Of a stretch of 5,720 nt of DNA, positions 1 to 5,720 are shown piece by piece (the first letter of the stretch is position 1; each line of letters starts with the position of its first letter). The position numbers were made by a program, and so were the translations under genes. Source of the DNA: Alphaproteobacteria bacterium. GTDB lineage: Bacteria; Pseudomonadota; Alphaproteobacteria; SMXP01. The notes below the pieces were generated by a model, which worked only from the letters and a program-made list of their open reading frames with translations, did not search any database and was not told where the DNA came from. The stretch lies in the NCBI GenBank assembly GCA_028280675.1, contig JANQLI010000255.1, forward strand, positions 1 through 5,720. Reading direction: 5' to 3'.

Positions 1-698
1 TGTTCATTCTGCGTTTTGTAATGACGTAAGGTTGCCTGCGCGCCAGCAATCATTTCAACGGTGACATTCGTGAAGTAATCTTTACCGCCTTCACCAAAAT
101 ACTCCTGAATAATGCTCGCTTGCGCATTATTTTCTGCAACGATTAAGACATGCGCATGATGTTGACTGTCACTGTCTGTCGTGATGCTGACAATATGGAT
201 CGGTTGAGCAAGCGTCACCCCATCCTTGATGCGTATGGCCACACATGATCCCATCATCGCTGTGCTGAGCGCCGCCAACGCTTTCGGCTTATCCGATTGC
301 AGACGGAACAGATGCGTATCGATCCAAGCGGTTGACCCGTTCAGCGCATCGACAACTTCGAGGCCATCTTGTACCGGAAGATCCGAGACCAAACGGCCAT
401 TCACGATGACAATGCGATGCACATCCAAATCACCGAATGGGCCGCCGGCGCCAGTCACTGAGGATGCTGCGTCTGACGGAAGGGTATAGGCTTTCCGCAT
501 TTTAAGGCGCAGATCCGTGTACTTCCATTCTTCGACACGGCGATGAGGAAATCCCATTGCTTGGAATGTAGCAAGCGCTTGGACGCGATCTTCGCGAAAA
601 CGATCCACAGGCAATGCCCGCGCCACGTCAATATAGGGCTGCTCAATATCACCCGCAGACGCCGCAACTTTCAGCGCAGGCGCCTTATTAGAGGCCAT
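1..698 (-). CDS. sufD: SufD, Fe-S cluster assembly scaffold subunit (5' part; runs off the left edge)
   Basis: SufD pairs with SufB and the ATPase SufC in the cytosolic SufBC2D complex, which assembles iron-sulfur clusters for transfer to target proteins. The first 232 residues are visible; the rest, including the beta-helix core end and the conserved C-terminal histidine region, lies outside the window. Residues 56-64 read EEWKYTDLR, the hallmark N-terminal SufD motif. The stretch from about residue 93 onward has the alternating hydrophobic pattern of the SufB/SufD beta-helix fold. I chose the ATG at 698 because a GGAGGT Shine-Dalgarno lies 7 bases before it. An in-frame ATG at 719, abutting the sufC stop, would add seven residues but has no visible ribosome site. 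It is the fifth gene of the operon, 21 bases after sufC. The reading frame is open to the edge, so nothing suggests a broken gene. Confidence 0.95.
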   Translation of the reverse strand, partial: MASNKAPALKVAASAGDIEQPYIDVARALPVDRFREDRVQALATFQAMGFPHRRVEEWKYTDLRLKMRKAYTLPSDAASSVTGAGGPFGDLDVHRIVIVNGRLVSDLPVQDGLEVVDALNGSTAWIDTHLFRLQSDKPKALAALSTAMMGSCVAIRIKDGVTLAQPIHIVSITTDSDSQHHAHVLIVAENNAQASIIQEYFGEGGKDYFTNVTVEMIAGAQATLRHYKTQNE

Positions 699-705
699 AT
701 GTTTT

Positions 706-711
706 ACCTCC
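706..711 (-). promoter_or_regulatory. Shine-Dalgarno site of sufD
   Basis: On the minus strand this reads GGAGGT, a near-perfect anti-16S match, with 7 bases between it and the ATG at 698. It lies downstream of the alternative ATG at 719 and so decides the start in favour of 698. It is the strongest ribosome site seen in the operon; the other internal starts have weak ones. Confidence 0.75.
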
Positions 712-719
712 GCACTCAT

Positions 720-1469
720 TTACGCCGCATCCGTCAAAAATTGATCGTAGCCATTCTTTTCAAGCTCATGAGCCAGACTTTTATCTCCTGACTTGATAAT
801 ACGGCCGTTGGCCAGCACATGCACATGATCGGGGACAATGTAATCAAGAAGGCGCTGATAATGGGTGATCACTAGCATCGAACGCTCAGGAGAACGCAAG
901 GCATTCACCCCTTCCGCCACAACTTTCAACGCATCAATATCGAGACCGGAATCGGTTTCATCAAGAATGGCGAGCGTAGGCTCCAAAAGAGCCATTTGTA
1001 AAATCTCATTGCGCTTTTTCTCACCGCCAGAGAACCCAACATTCAGCGGGCGCTTGAGCATTTCATTCGAGACATTGAGCAGCTTGGCTTTCTCCCGCGC
1101 GAGACGCAAAAAGGTCGGCGCATCCATCTCCTCATCCCCCCGCGCTTTGCGCTGTGCATTCAAGGCCGTGCGCAAGAAGGTCATTGTCGGGACACCCGGA
1201 ATTTCAAGCGGGTATTGAAAGCCAAGGAACATCCCCATGGCGGCGCGCTCTTCGGGATCAAGCGCGGTAATATCTTTGCCTTGGAAAGTCATGCTGCCAC
1301 CAGTGACATCATAACCATCACGGCCTGAGAGCACATAAGACAGCGTGCTTTTACCTGAGCCGTTCGGCCCCATAATGGCGTGTACTTCCCCCGCTTTCAT
1401 GGACAAGCTAAGCCCTTGGAGAATTTCTTTTCCGTCCACTTCAGCGCGTAAACCTTTAATTTCTAACAT
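720..1469 (-). CDS. sufC: SufC, Fe-S assembly ABC-type ATPase
   Basis: SufC is the cytosolic ABC ATPase that binds SufB and SufD and drives conformational change during cluster assembly; it is not a transporter. At 249 residues it has the usual family length. Visible motifs are Walker A GPNGSGKST (34-42), the Q-loop with GFQYPLEIPGV (83-93, typical of SufC), the signature FSGGEKKR (146-153), Walker B LAILDETDSGLD (166-177) with catalytic Glu171, and the switch His203 in ITHYQR. The FSGGEKKR form with following NEILQ, and ETDSGLD at Walker B, separate SufC from ordinary ABC importers. The ATG start lies only 3 bases after the sufB stop, with a weak GGGA ribosome site inside the end of sufB, so translation is probably coupled to SufB. 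This would help keep subunit ratios balanced. Confidence 0.98.
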   Translation of the reverse strand: MLEIKGLRAEVDGKEILQGLSLSMKAGEVHAIMGPNGSGKSTLSYVLSGRDGYDVTGGSMTFQGKDITALDPEERAAMGMFLGFQYPLEIPGVPTMTFLRTALNAQRKARGDEEMDAPTFLRLAREKAKLLNVSNEMLKRPLNVGFSGGEKKRNEILQMALLEPTLAILDETDSGLDIDALKVVAEGVNALRSPERSMLVITHYQRLLDYIVPDHVHVLANGRIIKSGDKSLAHELEKNGYDQFLTDAA

Positions 1470-1472
1470 CGT

Positions 1473-2933
1473 TTATCCCACACTGCCTTCGAGGCTAATC
1501 GCCACAAGCTTTTGCGCTTCGACCGCAAACTCCATCGGCAATTCCTGCAAGACATCTTTACAAAATCCATTCACCAAAAGCGCCACCGCTTCTTCTTCAC
1601 CAATGCCACGCTGGCGGCAATAGAAAAGTTGCTCATCACTGAGCTTGGATGTGGTCGCTTCATGTTCAATTTGCGCGCCTGCATTCCGGCTTTCAATGTA
1701 TGGCACGGTATGTGCGCCACATGTATCGCCAATCAGAAGCGAGTCACATTGCGTATAGTTCCGCGCATTCGCCGCTTTTGGGTGCACGTTGACCAAACCG
1801 CGATAGGTGCTTTGCGCTTTGCCAGCCGAAATCCCTTTCGAGATAATGCGGCTTTTGGTGTTCCGCCCCAAATGGATCATCTTGGTGCCTGTATCGGCTT
1901 GCTGATAGTTATTCGTGATCGCAATGGAGTAAAACTCACCAGACGTATTATCGCCGCGCAAAATGCAGCTTGGGTATTTCCACGTCACCGCTGACCCTGT
2001 TTCCACTTGGGTCCAAGAGATCTTGGCATTGGCTTCGCGGCAATCACCGCGCTTGGTGACAAAGTTATAAATCCCACCTTTGCCGTTTTCATCACCGGGG
2101 AACCAGTTTTGCACAGTCGAATATTTAATCTCAGCATCTTCCAGCGCCACCAATTCCACCACAGCCGCATGCAATTGGTTTTCATCGCGCATCGGCGCGG
2201 TGCAGCCTTCAAGATAACTCACATACGAACCTTTATCGGCAATGATCAGGGTGCGTTCGAACTGCCCCGTTTTGGCTTCATTGATGCGGAAATAGGTGCT
2301 GAGCTCCATCGGACAGCGTACACCGGGCGGGATATAGACAAAGGACCCATCACTAAAGACAGCAGAGTTGAGTGTGGCGTAAAAATTATCCGTGACCGGC
2401 ACCACAGTCCCAAGATATTTTTTCACAAGCTCTGGATGGGTTTGCAGGGCTTCTGAAATCGGGCAAAAAATCACGCCCGCCTCCGCCAGCTTTTCTTTAA
2501 ACGTGGTGACAACCGAGACCGAGTCAAACACCGCATCGACGGCGACATTTTTGACGCCCGCAAGCAGCTCTTGCTCGCGCAAGGGAATACCCAGCTTTTC
2601 ATATGTCACAAGGAGTTCCGGATCGACATCATCCAACGTTTCTGGCCGATCATCATCCGATTTCGGGGCGGCGTAATAGTATAGGTCCTGAAAATCAATC
2701 TCAGGATAATTCACCATCGCCCATTTCGGTTCCGTCATTTCAAGCCAGCGGCGATAAGCTTCAAGACGCCATTCCAGCATCCATTCCGGCTCATCTTTTT
2801 TCGCCGAAATGAAACGGATAATATCTTCGTTCAACCCTTTTGGCGCAAGCTCGCTTTCGACATCCGTGACAAAGCCATACTTGTACTTCTCCAAAGCGGA
2901 GACATCTTCAATTGTTTCTTCTGTTGCAGCCAT
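1473..2933 (-). CDS. sufB: SufB, Fe-S cluster assembly scaffold protein
   Basis: SufB is the main scaffold of the SufBC2D complex, receiving persulfide sulfur and holding the nascent cluster. The 486 residues match the family in length and motifs: YKYGFVTD near the N-terminus (17-24), PEWMLEWR (49-56), EGCTAPMRDENQLHAAVVEL (242-261), YSTVQNWFPG (271-280), and the C-terminal NYTQCDSLLIG and EHEATTSKL. Cys396, in TQCDS, aligns by motif with E. coli SufB Cys405, a residue required for cluster formation with SufD. His424-Glu425 correspond to E. coli His433-Glu434. Cys244, in EGCTAP, corresponds to E. coli Cys254, implicated in accepting sulfur. All key residues are present. The ATG is 21 bases after the desulfurase stop, with only purine-rich weak ribosome-site candidates before it. 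No SufE or SufU gene is seen in the window, so the sulfur donor route is not fully visible. Confidence 0.98.
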   Translation of the reverse strand: MAATEETIEDVSALEKYKYGFVTDVESELAPKGLNEDIIRFISAKKDEPEWMLEWRLEAYRRWLEMTEPKWAMVNYPEIDFQDLYYYAAPKSDDDRPETLDDVDPELLVTYEKLGIPLREQELLAGVKNVAVDAVFDSVSVVTTFKEKLAEAGVIFCPISEALQTHPELVKKYLGTVVPVTDNFYATLNSAVFSDGSFVYIPPGVRCPMELSTYFRINEAKTGQFERTLIIADKGSYVSYLEGCTAPMRDENQLHAAVVELVALEDAEIKYSTVQNWFPGDENGKGGIYNFVTKRGDCREANAKISWTQVETGSAVTWKYPSCILRGDNTSGEFYSIAITNNYQQADTGTKMIHLGRNTKSRIISKGISAGKAQSTYRGLVNVHPKAANARNYTQCDSLLIGDTCGAHTVPYIESRNAGAQIEHEATTSKLSDEQLFYCRQRGIGEEEAVALLVNGFCKDVLQELPMEFAVEAQKLVAISLEGSVG

Positions 2934-2954
2934 ACTCTCTGCTTCTCAACTCAT

Positions 2955-4115
2955 TCACGCGCTTTGCAGCGCACCCGATTCTTTTTTCTTTGTGTAATGC
3001 GCCGCCCAAGCAGCGACAAAACGATCAACATCCTCTTGCGTGCTGGCCCATCCCAAACTGACCCGGATTGCACAATCGGCAATATCTTCTTGAACACCCA
3101 TCGCTTTTAAGACATGACTGGGCGTGACTTTCCCGGAAGAGCATGCGGAACCGGCGCTAATCGATACGCCTGCAAGATCCATCGCCATCACTTGTGTTTC
3201 TGCTTTTAAGCCCGCAACGGCAAAACAAGACGTATTCGCAAGACGTGTCGCGTGTTGACCATAAAAGACCGCCTCTGGCGCAAGCGCTGCAATCGCACTT
3301 TCCAAGCCATCGCGCAATTCAGCCAACTTTTCAAACGCATCGCGATCCGTTTGCGCGGCTTGGCACGCCGCCCCAAAACCAACAATGGCAGGGAGATTCT
3401 CCGTCCCAGCACGGAGACGATTTTCCTGACCGCCGCCACGCATTTGAGGCGCTAAGGTGAGACCAGCCTTGATCGCAAGAGCGCCTGTCCCTTGCGGTCC
3501 AGCTAACTTATGTGCGGATACACTTAAGAGATCGCACCCAAGGGCGTCAAAATTCACATCGACTTTCCCAAGCGCTTGCACCGCATCCGTATGGATAAGA
3601 GCGCCATAATCATGGGCAAGTGATACAATCTCATCTATTGGCTGCACAACACCTGTTTCATTATTCACAAGCATGACGGAAACCAATGTGCTTTTTGCTT
3701 TCTCGCCAAGCGTAATGAAAATATCTCTCAAAGCATCAACGCGCACCACGCCCTTCGCGCAAACAGGAACGGTCAAAACATCCGCACCGCTCGCTGCCGC
3801 TGCTTGTAGAACCGCATCATGTTCGATTGCAGAGACAATCACTGTGGTGAGGCCTTTTGCTTCAACAGCACCTTTGATCGCAAGGGTGTTCGCTTCCGTG
3901 CCCCCAGATGTAAAGGTGATCCGTGCAGGCTGGGTATGAAGAAGTTGAGCCACCTGACCACGGGCATCTTCAAGCGCCCGATGCGCAAGCCGACCGTGCC
4001 TGTGCACAGACGAGGCATTGCCAACGGCCTGCAACGCAGCCGTCATCGCCTCAATGACAAGGGGTTTTAACGGCGCCGTTGCGTTATAATCAAGATATGT
4101 GGATTGCGCAGTCAC
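2955..4115 (-). CDS. iscS: cysteine desulfurase, class I (NifS/IscS type)
   Basis: A PLP-dependent enzyme that converts L-cysteine to alanine and leaves a persulfide on its active-site cysteine, supplying sulfur for cluster assembly. In 386 residues it shows YLDYNATAPL (7-16), TSGGTEAN (69-76), the PLP-stacking His99 in EHDA, Asn151 in NNETG, Asp177 in HTDAVQ, the Schiff-base Lys203 in SVSAHKLAGPQGTG, and the catalytic Cys325 in SAGSACSSGKVTPSHVL. The flexible SACSSG loop and PSHVL place it in the NifS/IscS class rather than the SufS class. The start is GTG, overlapping the regulator stop by four bases (GTGA), which implies translational coupling. Its position before sufB makes it the operon's own sulfur donor. 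The symbol is by class; nifS or sufS2 would also be used for such genes. A second, SufS-type enzyme often lies further downstream in alphaproteobacterial operons, but that cannot be seen here. Confidence 0.95.
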   Translation of the reverse strand: MTAQSTYLDYNATAPLKPLVIEAMTAALQAVGNASSVHRHGRLAHRALEDARGQVAQLLHTQPARITFTSGGTEANTLAIKGAVEAKGLTTVIVSAIEHDAVLQAAAASGADVLTVPVCAKGVVRVDALRDIFITLGEKAKSTLVSVMLVNNETGVVQPIDEIVSLAHDYGALIHTDAVQALGKVDVNFDALGCDLLSVSAHKLAGPQGTGALAIKAGLTLAPQMRGGGQENRLRAGTENLPAIVGFGAACQAAQTDRDAFEKLAELRDGLESAIAALAPEAVFYGQHATRLANTSCFAVAGLKAETQVMAMDLAGVSISAGSACSSGKVTPSHVLKAMGVQEDIADCAIRVSLGWASTQEDVDRFVAAWAAHYTKKKESGALQSA

Positions 4116-4609
4116 GCGGTTTCACTCACCACTTCTTGTTCAGGTGATGGTTGCTCTGATGATGCCGGCTGCACAGATTGCAAACCTGATTTGACAATGC
4201 GTTTATGGACCACATCGCCAAGCGAGACGGAACTTAAATAGAGATAAATTTGACGCCCGAGTTCATCCCATAAATCATGGGTTAAACACCGGCCACCTTT
4301 CGAAGAACAACCCTCCGAATTCTCGCCGTTCTGACAGCGGGTTTGGTTGAGGGACTCATCAACTGACAACACAATATCGGCAATGCAGATATCCTCCTCA
4401 GAACTTGCGAGCTTATAGCCACCGCCTGGTCCGCGCACACTATCAACAAAGCCACCGGCCCTCAGTTTGGAAAAGAGTTGCTCAAGATAGGACAATGAGA
4501 TTTCTTGGCGGCTGGCAATATCTGCCAATGTGATCGGACGTCCTTTGCTGTGGAGTGCTAAATCCACCATTGCCATAACGGCATAACGACCTTTGGTACT
4601 GAGTTTCAC
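4112..4609 (-). CDS. iscR: IscR, Rrf2-family Fe-S cluster-sensing transcription regulator
   Basis: IscR binds DNA as a dimer and senses iron-sulfur status through a bound cluster, controlling Fe-S biogenesis genes. The 165-residue protein opens with MKLSTKGRYAVMAMVDLAL and has the Rrf2 winged helix with ISLSYLEQLFSKLR (37-50) and the wing motif VRGPGGGYKL (58-67), both very like E. coli IscR. Cys92, Cys101, Cys108 and His111 (TRC, EGC, GRC, LTH) match the [2Fe-2S] ligands of E. coli IscR (Cys92, Cys98, Cys104, His107), but the intervening loops are longer by three and one residues. The last 20 or so residues are rich in Ser, Gln, Glu and Pro and probably disordered. The start is GTG, chosen because it gives the invariant N-terminus; a purine-rich GAGAG lies four bases upstream. 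It is first in the operon and likely autoregulated through the inverted repeat at 4671-4695. RirA, another alphaproteobacterial Rrf2 iron regulator, is less likely given the IscR-like ligand region. Confidence 0.95.
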   Translation of the reverse strand: MKLSTKGRYAVMAMVDLALHSKGRPITLADIASRQEISLSYLEQLFSKLRAGGFVDSVRGPGGGYKLASSEEDICIADIVLSVDESLNQTRCQNGENSEGCSSKGGRCLTHDLWDELGRQIYLYLSSVSLGDVVHKRIVKSGLQSVQPASSEQPSPEQEVVSETA

Positions 4610-4670
4610 GACACACTCTCTTTCTCTTCTGCGTCGAGCTCACACCCCCACCTGGCGGGCCGAAAAACAA

Positions 4671-4695
4671 ATATCCATATGAAAAATACGGATTG
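4671..4695. promoter_or_regulatory. predicted IscR operator (type 2-like inverted repeat)
   Basis: An inverted repeat ATCCATAT (4673-4680), five-base spacer, ATACGGAT (4686-4693), with 7 of 8 arm pairs complementary. Compared with the E. coli type 2 IscR pattern as I recall it (WWWWCC, any base, YA, seven bases, TR, any base, GGWWWW), it matches every defined base except the last W, which is G at 4695. Type 2 sites are bound by IscR with or without a cluster. The site lies 62 bases upstream of the iscR start. If the weak TTGCTG/CATATG pair is the promoter, the site overlaps its spacer and -10 box, fitting repression. The motif match is directly seen; binding by this IscR is inferred. Confidence 0.6.
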
Positions 4696-4719
4696 TTTCA
4701 GCAAAACCTTGCCATTGAG

Positions 4720-4746
4720 GGGCTGTGGTGTGCTAAGAACACGCCC
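4720..4746. repeat. bulged inverted repeat (possible hairpin)
   Basis: GGGC (4720-4723) pairs with GCCC (4743-4746), and GTGT (4728-4731) pairs with ACAC (4739-4742), around a 7-base loop with a four-base bulge on one side. No T-run follows on either strand, so it is not a standard terminator. It lies about 25 bases beyond the predicted IscR site on the hydrolase side. It could be incidental. Confidence 0.3.
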
Positions 4747-4822
4747 TTGCAGATTCCTTTTGATAAGGTGTATGTCGCAAAACCATGTACAGAAGTCAAG
4801 TATTTCATCCTAAAAAATTCTA

Positions 4823-4843
4823 AATCATTGTTTTTTAATGATT
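4823..4843. repeat. AT-rich inverted repeat in divergent control region
   Basis: AATCATT (4823-4829) and AATGATT (4837-4843) are perfect inverted 7-bp arms around GTTTTTT. The repeat sits in the most AT-rich part of the window, followed by a TATATATA run (4847-4854). It could be an operator for an iron or redox regulator near the hydrolase promoter, but I could not match it confidently to a Fur, Irr, RirA or FNR site. AT-rich DNA produces such repeats by chance fairly easily. Confidence 0.35.
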
Positions 4844-4942
4844 ATTTATATATAGAAAAACACATGAATTTCCTAGGGTATTGGCAACTGACAGCGACAT
4901 CGCCAACAAAAACGTGGACGACAATAAGAGGCGCACCTTTAT

Positions 4943-5596
4943 ATGCCTGAAGTTATCTTTGCTGGCCCTTCTGGACGCCTAGAAGGCCGTTATTTCCCAA
5001 GTAAGAAACAAAATGCGCCTTTGGCCCTTGTTCTCCATCCCCATCCCCAATTTGGCGGGACCATGAACAATCGGGTCGTCTATCAAATCTATCATACCTT
5101 TGCAGAGCGGGATTTCTCGGTTCTGCGCTTTAACTTCCGCGGCGTCGGCCGATCACAAGGCACGTTTGACCATGGCGTTGGCGAACTTTCGGATGCCGCC
5201 GCCGCCCTTGACTGGATGCAGTCCTTTAATCCGAATGCAACACAATGCTGGATCGCCGGCTTTTCTTTTGGCGCATGGATTGGCATGCAACTTCTGATGC
5301 GTCGTCCAGAAATCTTCGGTTTTATTTCCGTATCACCGCCTGCAAATATGTATGACTTTGCCTTCCTCGCGCCATGCCCCTCCTCCGGCTTGATTTTGCA
5401 TGGCCGCGCCGACCAAGTGGTGCCTGAAGGCGATGTGGCGAAACTCTATGAGCGCCTCGCAGCCCAACGCGGTCTCGATATTCGCTATGAAGAAATCGAA
5501 GGCGCGAACCATTTCTTCGACGGCTATATTGACGACATGACGTCTTCAATTGCCGGTTATATGGATATGCGCCTCGAAGAAAGCCCCGCTTTTTAA
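4943..5596 (+). CDS. alpha/beta hydrolase, COG2945-like
   Basis: A 217-residue compact alpha/beta hydrolase, cytosolic as judged by the lack of a signal peptide or membrane segment. The catalytic triad is visible: nucleophile Ser108 in the elbow GFSFG (106-110), Asp157 in HGRADQVVP (153-161), and His190 in GANHFFDG (187-194). HPHPQFGGTMNNRVV (32-46) and RFNFRGVGRSQG (62-73) are typical of this small family and form the oxyanion and cap-strand region. The substrate is unknown; esterase, thioesterase or peptidase activity are all possible from fold alone. The ATG start gives the normal N-terminus (MPEVIFAGPSGRLEGRY) and has AAGAGG 11 bases upstream, slightly far. It is transcribed away from iscR and shares the intergenic region with it, so an iron-sulfur link is possible but is inferred from position only. 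Its stop is 10 bases from the stop of the converging gene. Confidence 0.9.
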   Translation: MPEVIFAGPSGRLEGRYFPSKKQNAPLALVLHPHPQFGGTMNNRVVYQIYHTFAERDFSVLRFNFRGVGRSQGTFDHGVGELSDAAAALDWMQSFNPNATQCWIAGFSFGAWIGMQLLMRRPEIFGFISVSPPANMYDFAFLAPCPSSGLILHGRADQVVPEGDVAKLYERLAAQRGLDIRYEEIEGANHFFDGYIDDMTSSIAGYMDMRLEESPAF

Positions 5597-5606
5597 TAAA
5601 GCCAAA

Positions 5607-5720
5607 TTAACTTGATGATGCGCTATAGCGCGTACCGCCTGTCAGAGGTTCCTTAACACCGGTCGTTGTCGGAAGCGTAAGCGGTAAGCCCCGCACACTC
5701 CGCGCTGCGAGGTAGGCCAT
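5607..5720 (-). CDS. 3' end of an unidentified gene (runs off the right edge)
   Basis: The minus strand holds an open frame from the right edge to a TAA at 5607-5609, giving 37 residues that include AYLAARSVRGLPLTLP and end in YSASSS. The stop lies 10 bases past the hydrolase stop in convergent orientation, the spacing expected of a real gene end. The first visible codon is ATG, but this is at the window edge and may be internal. The alternating small and basic residues followed by LPLTLP loosely recall the C-terminal tail of Gfo/Idh/MocA-type oxidoreductases; this is a weak resemblance and I do not assign a function. Both other minus-strand frames also stay open for some distance from the edge, so the frame itself is not certain. 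Confidence 0.4.
   Translation of the reverse strand: MAYLAARSVRGLPLTLPTTTGVKEPLTGGTRYSASSS

Larger units (their letters stand above)
4610..4942. other. divergent intergenic control region between iscR and the hydrolase gene
   Basis: This 333-base stretch separates two genes read outward in opposite directions and should carry both promoters. It contains, from left to right, a pyrimidine-rich iscR leader, the IscR-like inverted repeat (4671-4695), a bulged hairpin (4720-4746), an AT-rich block (about 4801-4863) with a perfect 7-bp inverted repeat, and a purine-rich possible ribosome site AAGAGG (4926-4931), 11 bases before the hydrolase ATG. No pair of -35 and -10 boxes stands out on either strand. 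On the minus strand TTGCTG (4699-4704) and CATATG (4676-4681) are 17 bases apart but match consensus poorly. A minus-strand AGTCAA/TTGACT box at 4794-4799 lacks a good -10 partner. No tRNA, small RNA or convincing short gene was recognised. Confidence 0.7.

Noticed and set aside
696..719. The ATG at 719, directly after the sufC stop, as the sufD start.
   Set aside because: No ribosome site precedes it, whereas GGAGGT sits at the proper distance before the ATG at 698.
1512..1994. Long plus-strand open frames opposite sufB, such as a 160-codon one here and others at 2007-2456 and 865-1218.
   Set aside because: They are antisense shadows of sufB and sufC, whose minus-strand proteins carry full family motifs; the shadow proteins have no recognisable domain.
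4482..4670. A 62-codon minus-strand frame starting upstream of iscR and overlapping its 5' end.
   Set aside because: It is out of frame with iscR, shows no family features and covers the conserved DNA-binding region of IscR in another frame.
4761..4799. The TTGACT box (4794-4799, minus strand) considered as the iscR promoter -35.
   Set aside because: The hexamer 17 bases downstream (GACATA) matches a -10 poorly, and the position would give a leader of more than 150 bases with the IscR site well downstream of the start.
4693..4950. An 85-codon plus-strand open frame (TTG start) across the intergenic region, overlapping the hydrolase start by 8 bases.
   Set aside because: It needs a TTG start inside the IscR-like repeat, has no ribosome site, crosses the AT-rich block with shifting composition, and its protein resembles nothing I recognise.
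5620..5631. Perfect 12-bp palindrome GCGCTATAGCGC, considered as a terminator or protein site.
   Set aside because: It lies inside the probable coding end of the minus-strand gene, has no loop and no T-run on either side, and a 12-bp palindrome can arise by chance.

Overview
The window looks like alphaproteobacterial chromosome of roughly balanced base composition. The grounds are gene order and protein character. An IscR-type Rrf2 regulator, a NifS/IscS-class cysteine desulfurase, SufB, SufC and SufD lie in one tight block, an arrangement typical of Alphaproteobacteria. I cannot name the genus.

Left and centre (1-4609, minus strand): an iron-sulfur cluster assembly operon read right to left as iscR, cysteine desulfurase, sufB, sufC, sufD. 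Spacings are minimal: a 4-base GTGA overlap, then gaps of 21, 3 and 21 bases. These genes are therefore very likely co-transcribed and partly translationally coupled. The sufD gene runs off the left edge at codon 233, so the operon continues outside the window. The desulfurase takes sulfur from cysteine, the SufB-SufC-SufD scaffold ATPase builds the cluster, and IscR senses cluster supply through three cysteines and a histidine and should adjust transcription.

Intergenic (4610-4942): a 333-base divergent control region with no convincing gene. Its strongest element is a 21-bp inverted repeat, 62 bases upstream of iscR, that fits the type 2 IscR operator pattern at almost every defined position. 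It also holds a bulged hairpin and an AT-rich block with a second inverted repeat.

Right (4943-5720): a plus-strand alpha/beta hydrolase of the short COG2945-like kind with a complete catalytic triad. Ten bases after it, in convergent orientation, is the 3' end of a minus-strand gene I could not identify securely.

Nothing here amounts to a wholly new system. The points worth following are the predicted IscR operator, the lengthened cluster-binding loop of IscR, the AT-rich inverted repeat, and the uncharacterised hydrolase sharing its upstream region with the iron-sulfur operon.
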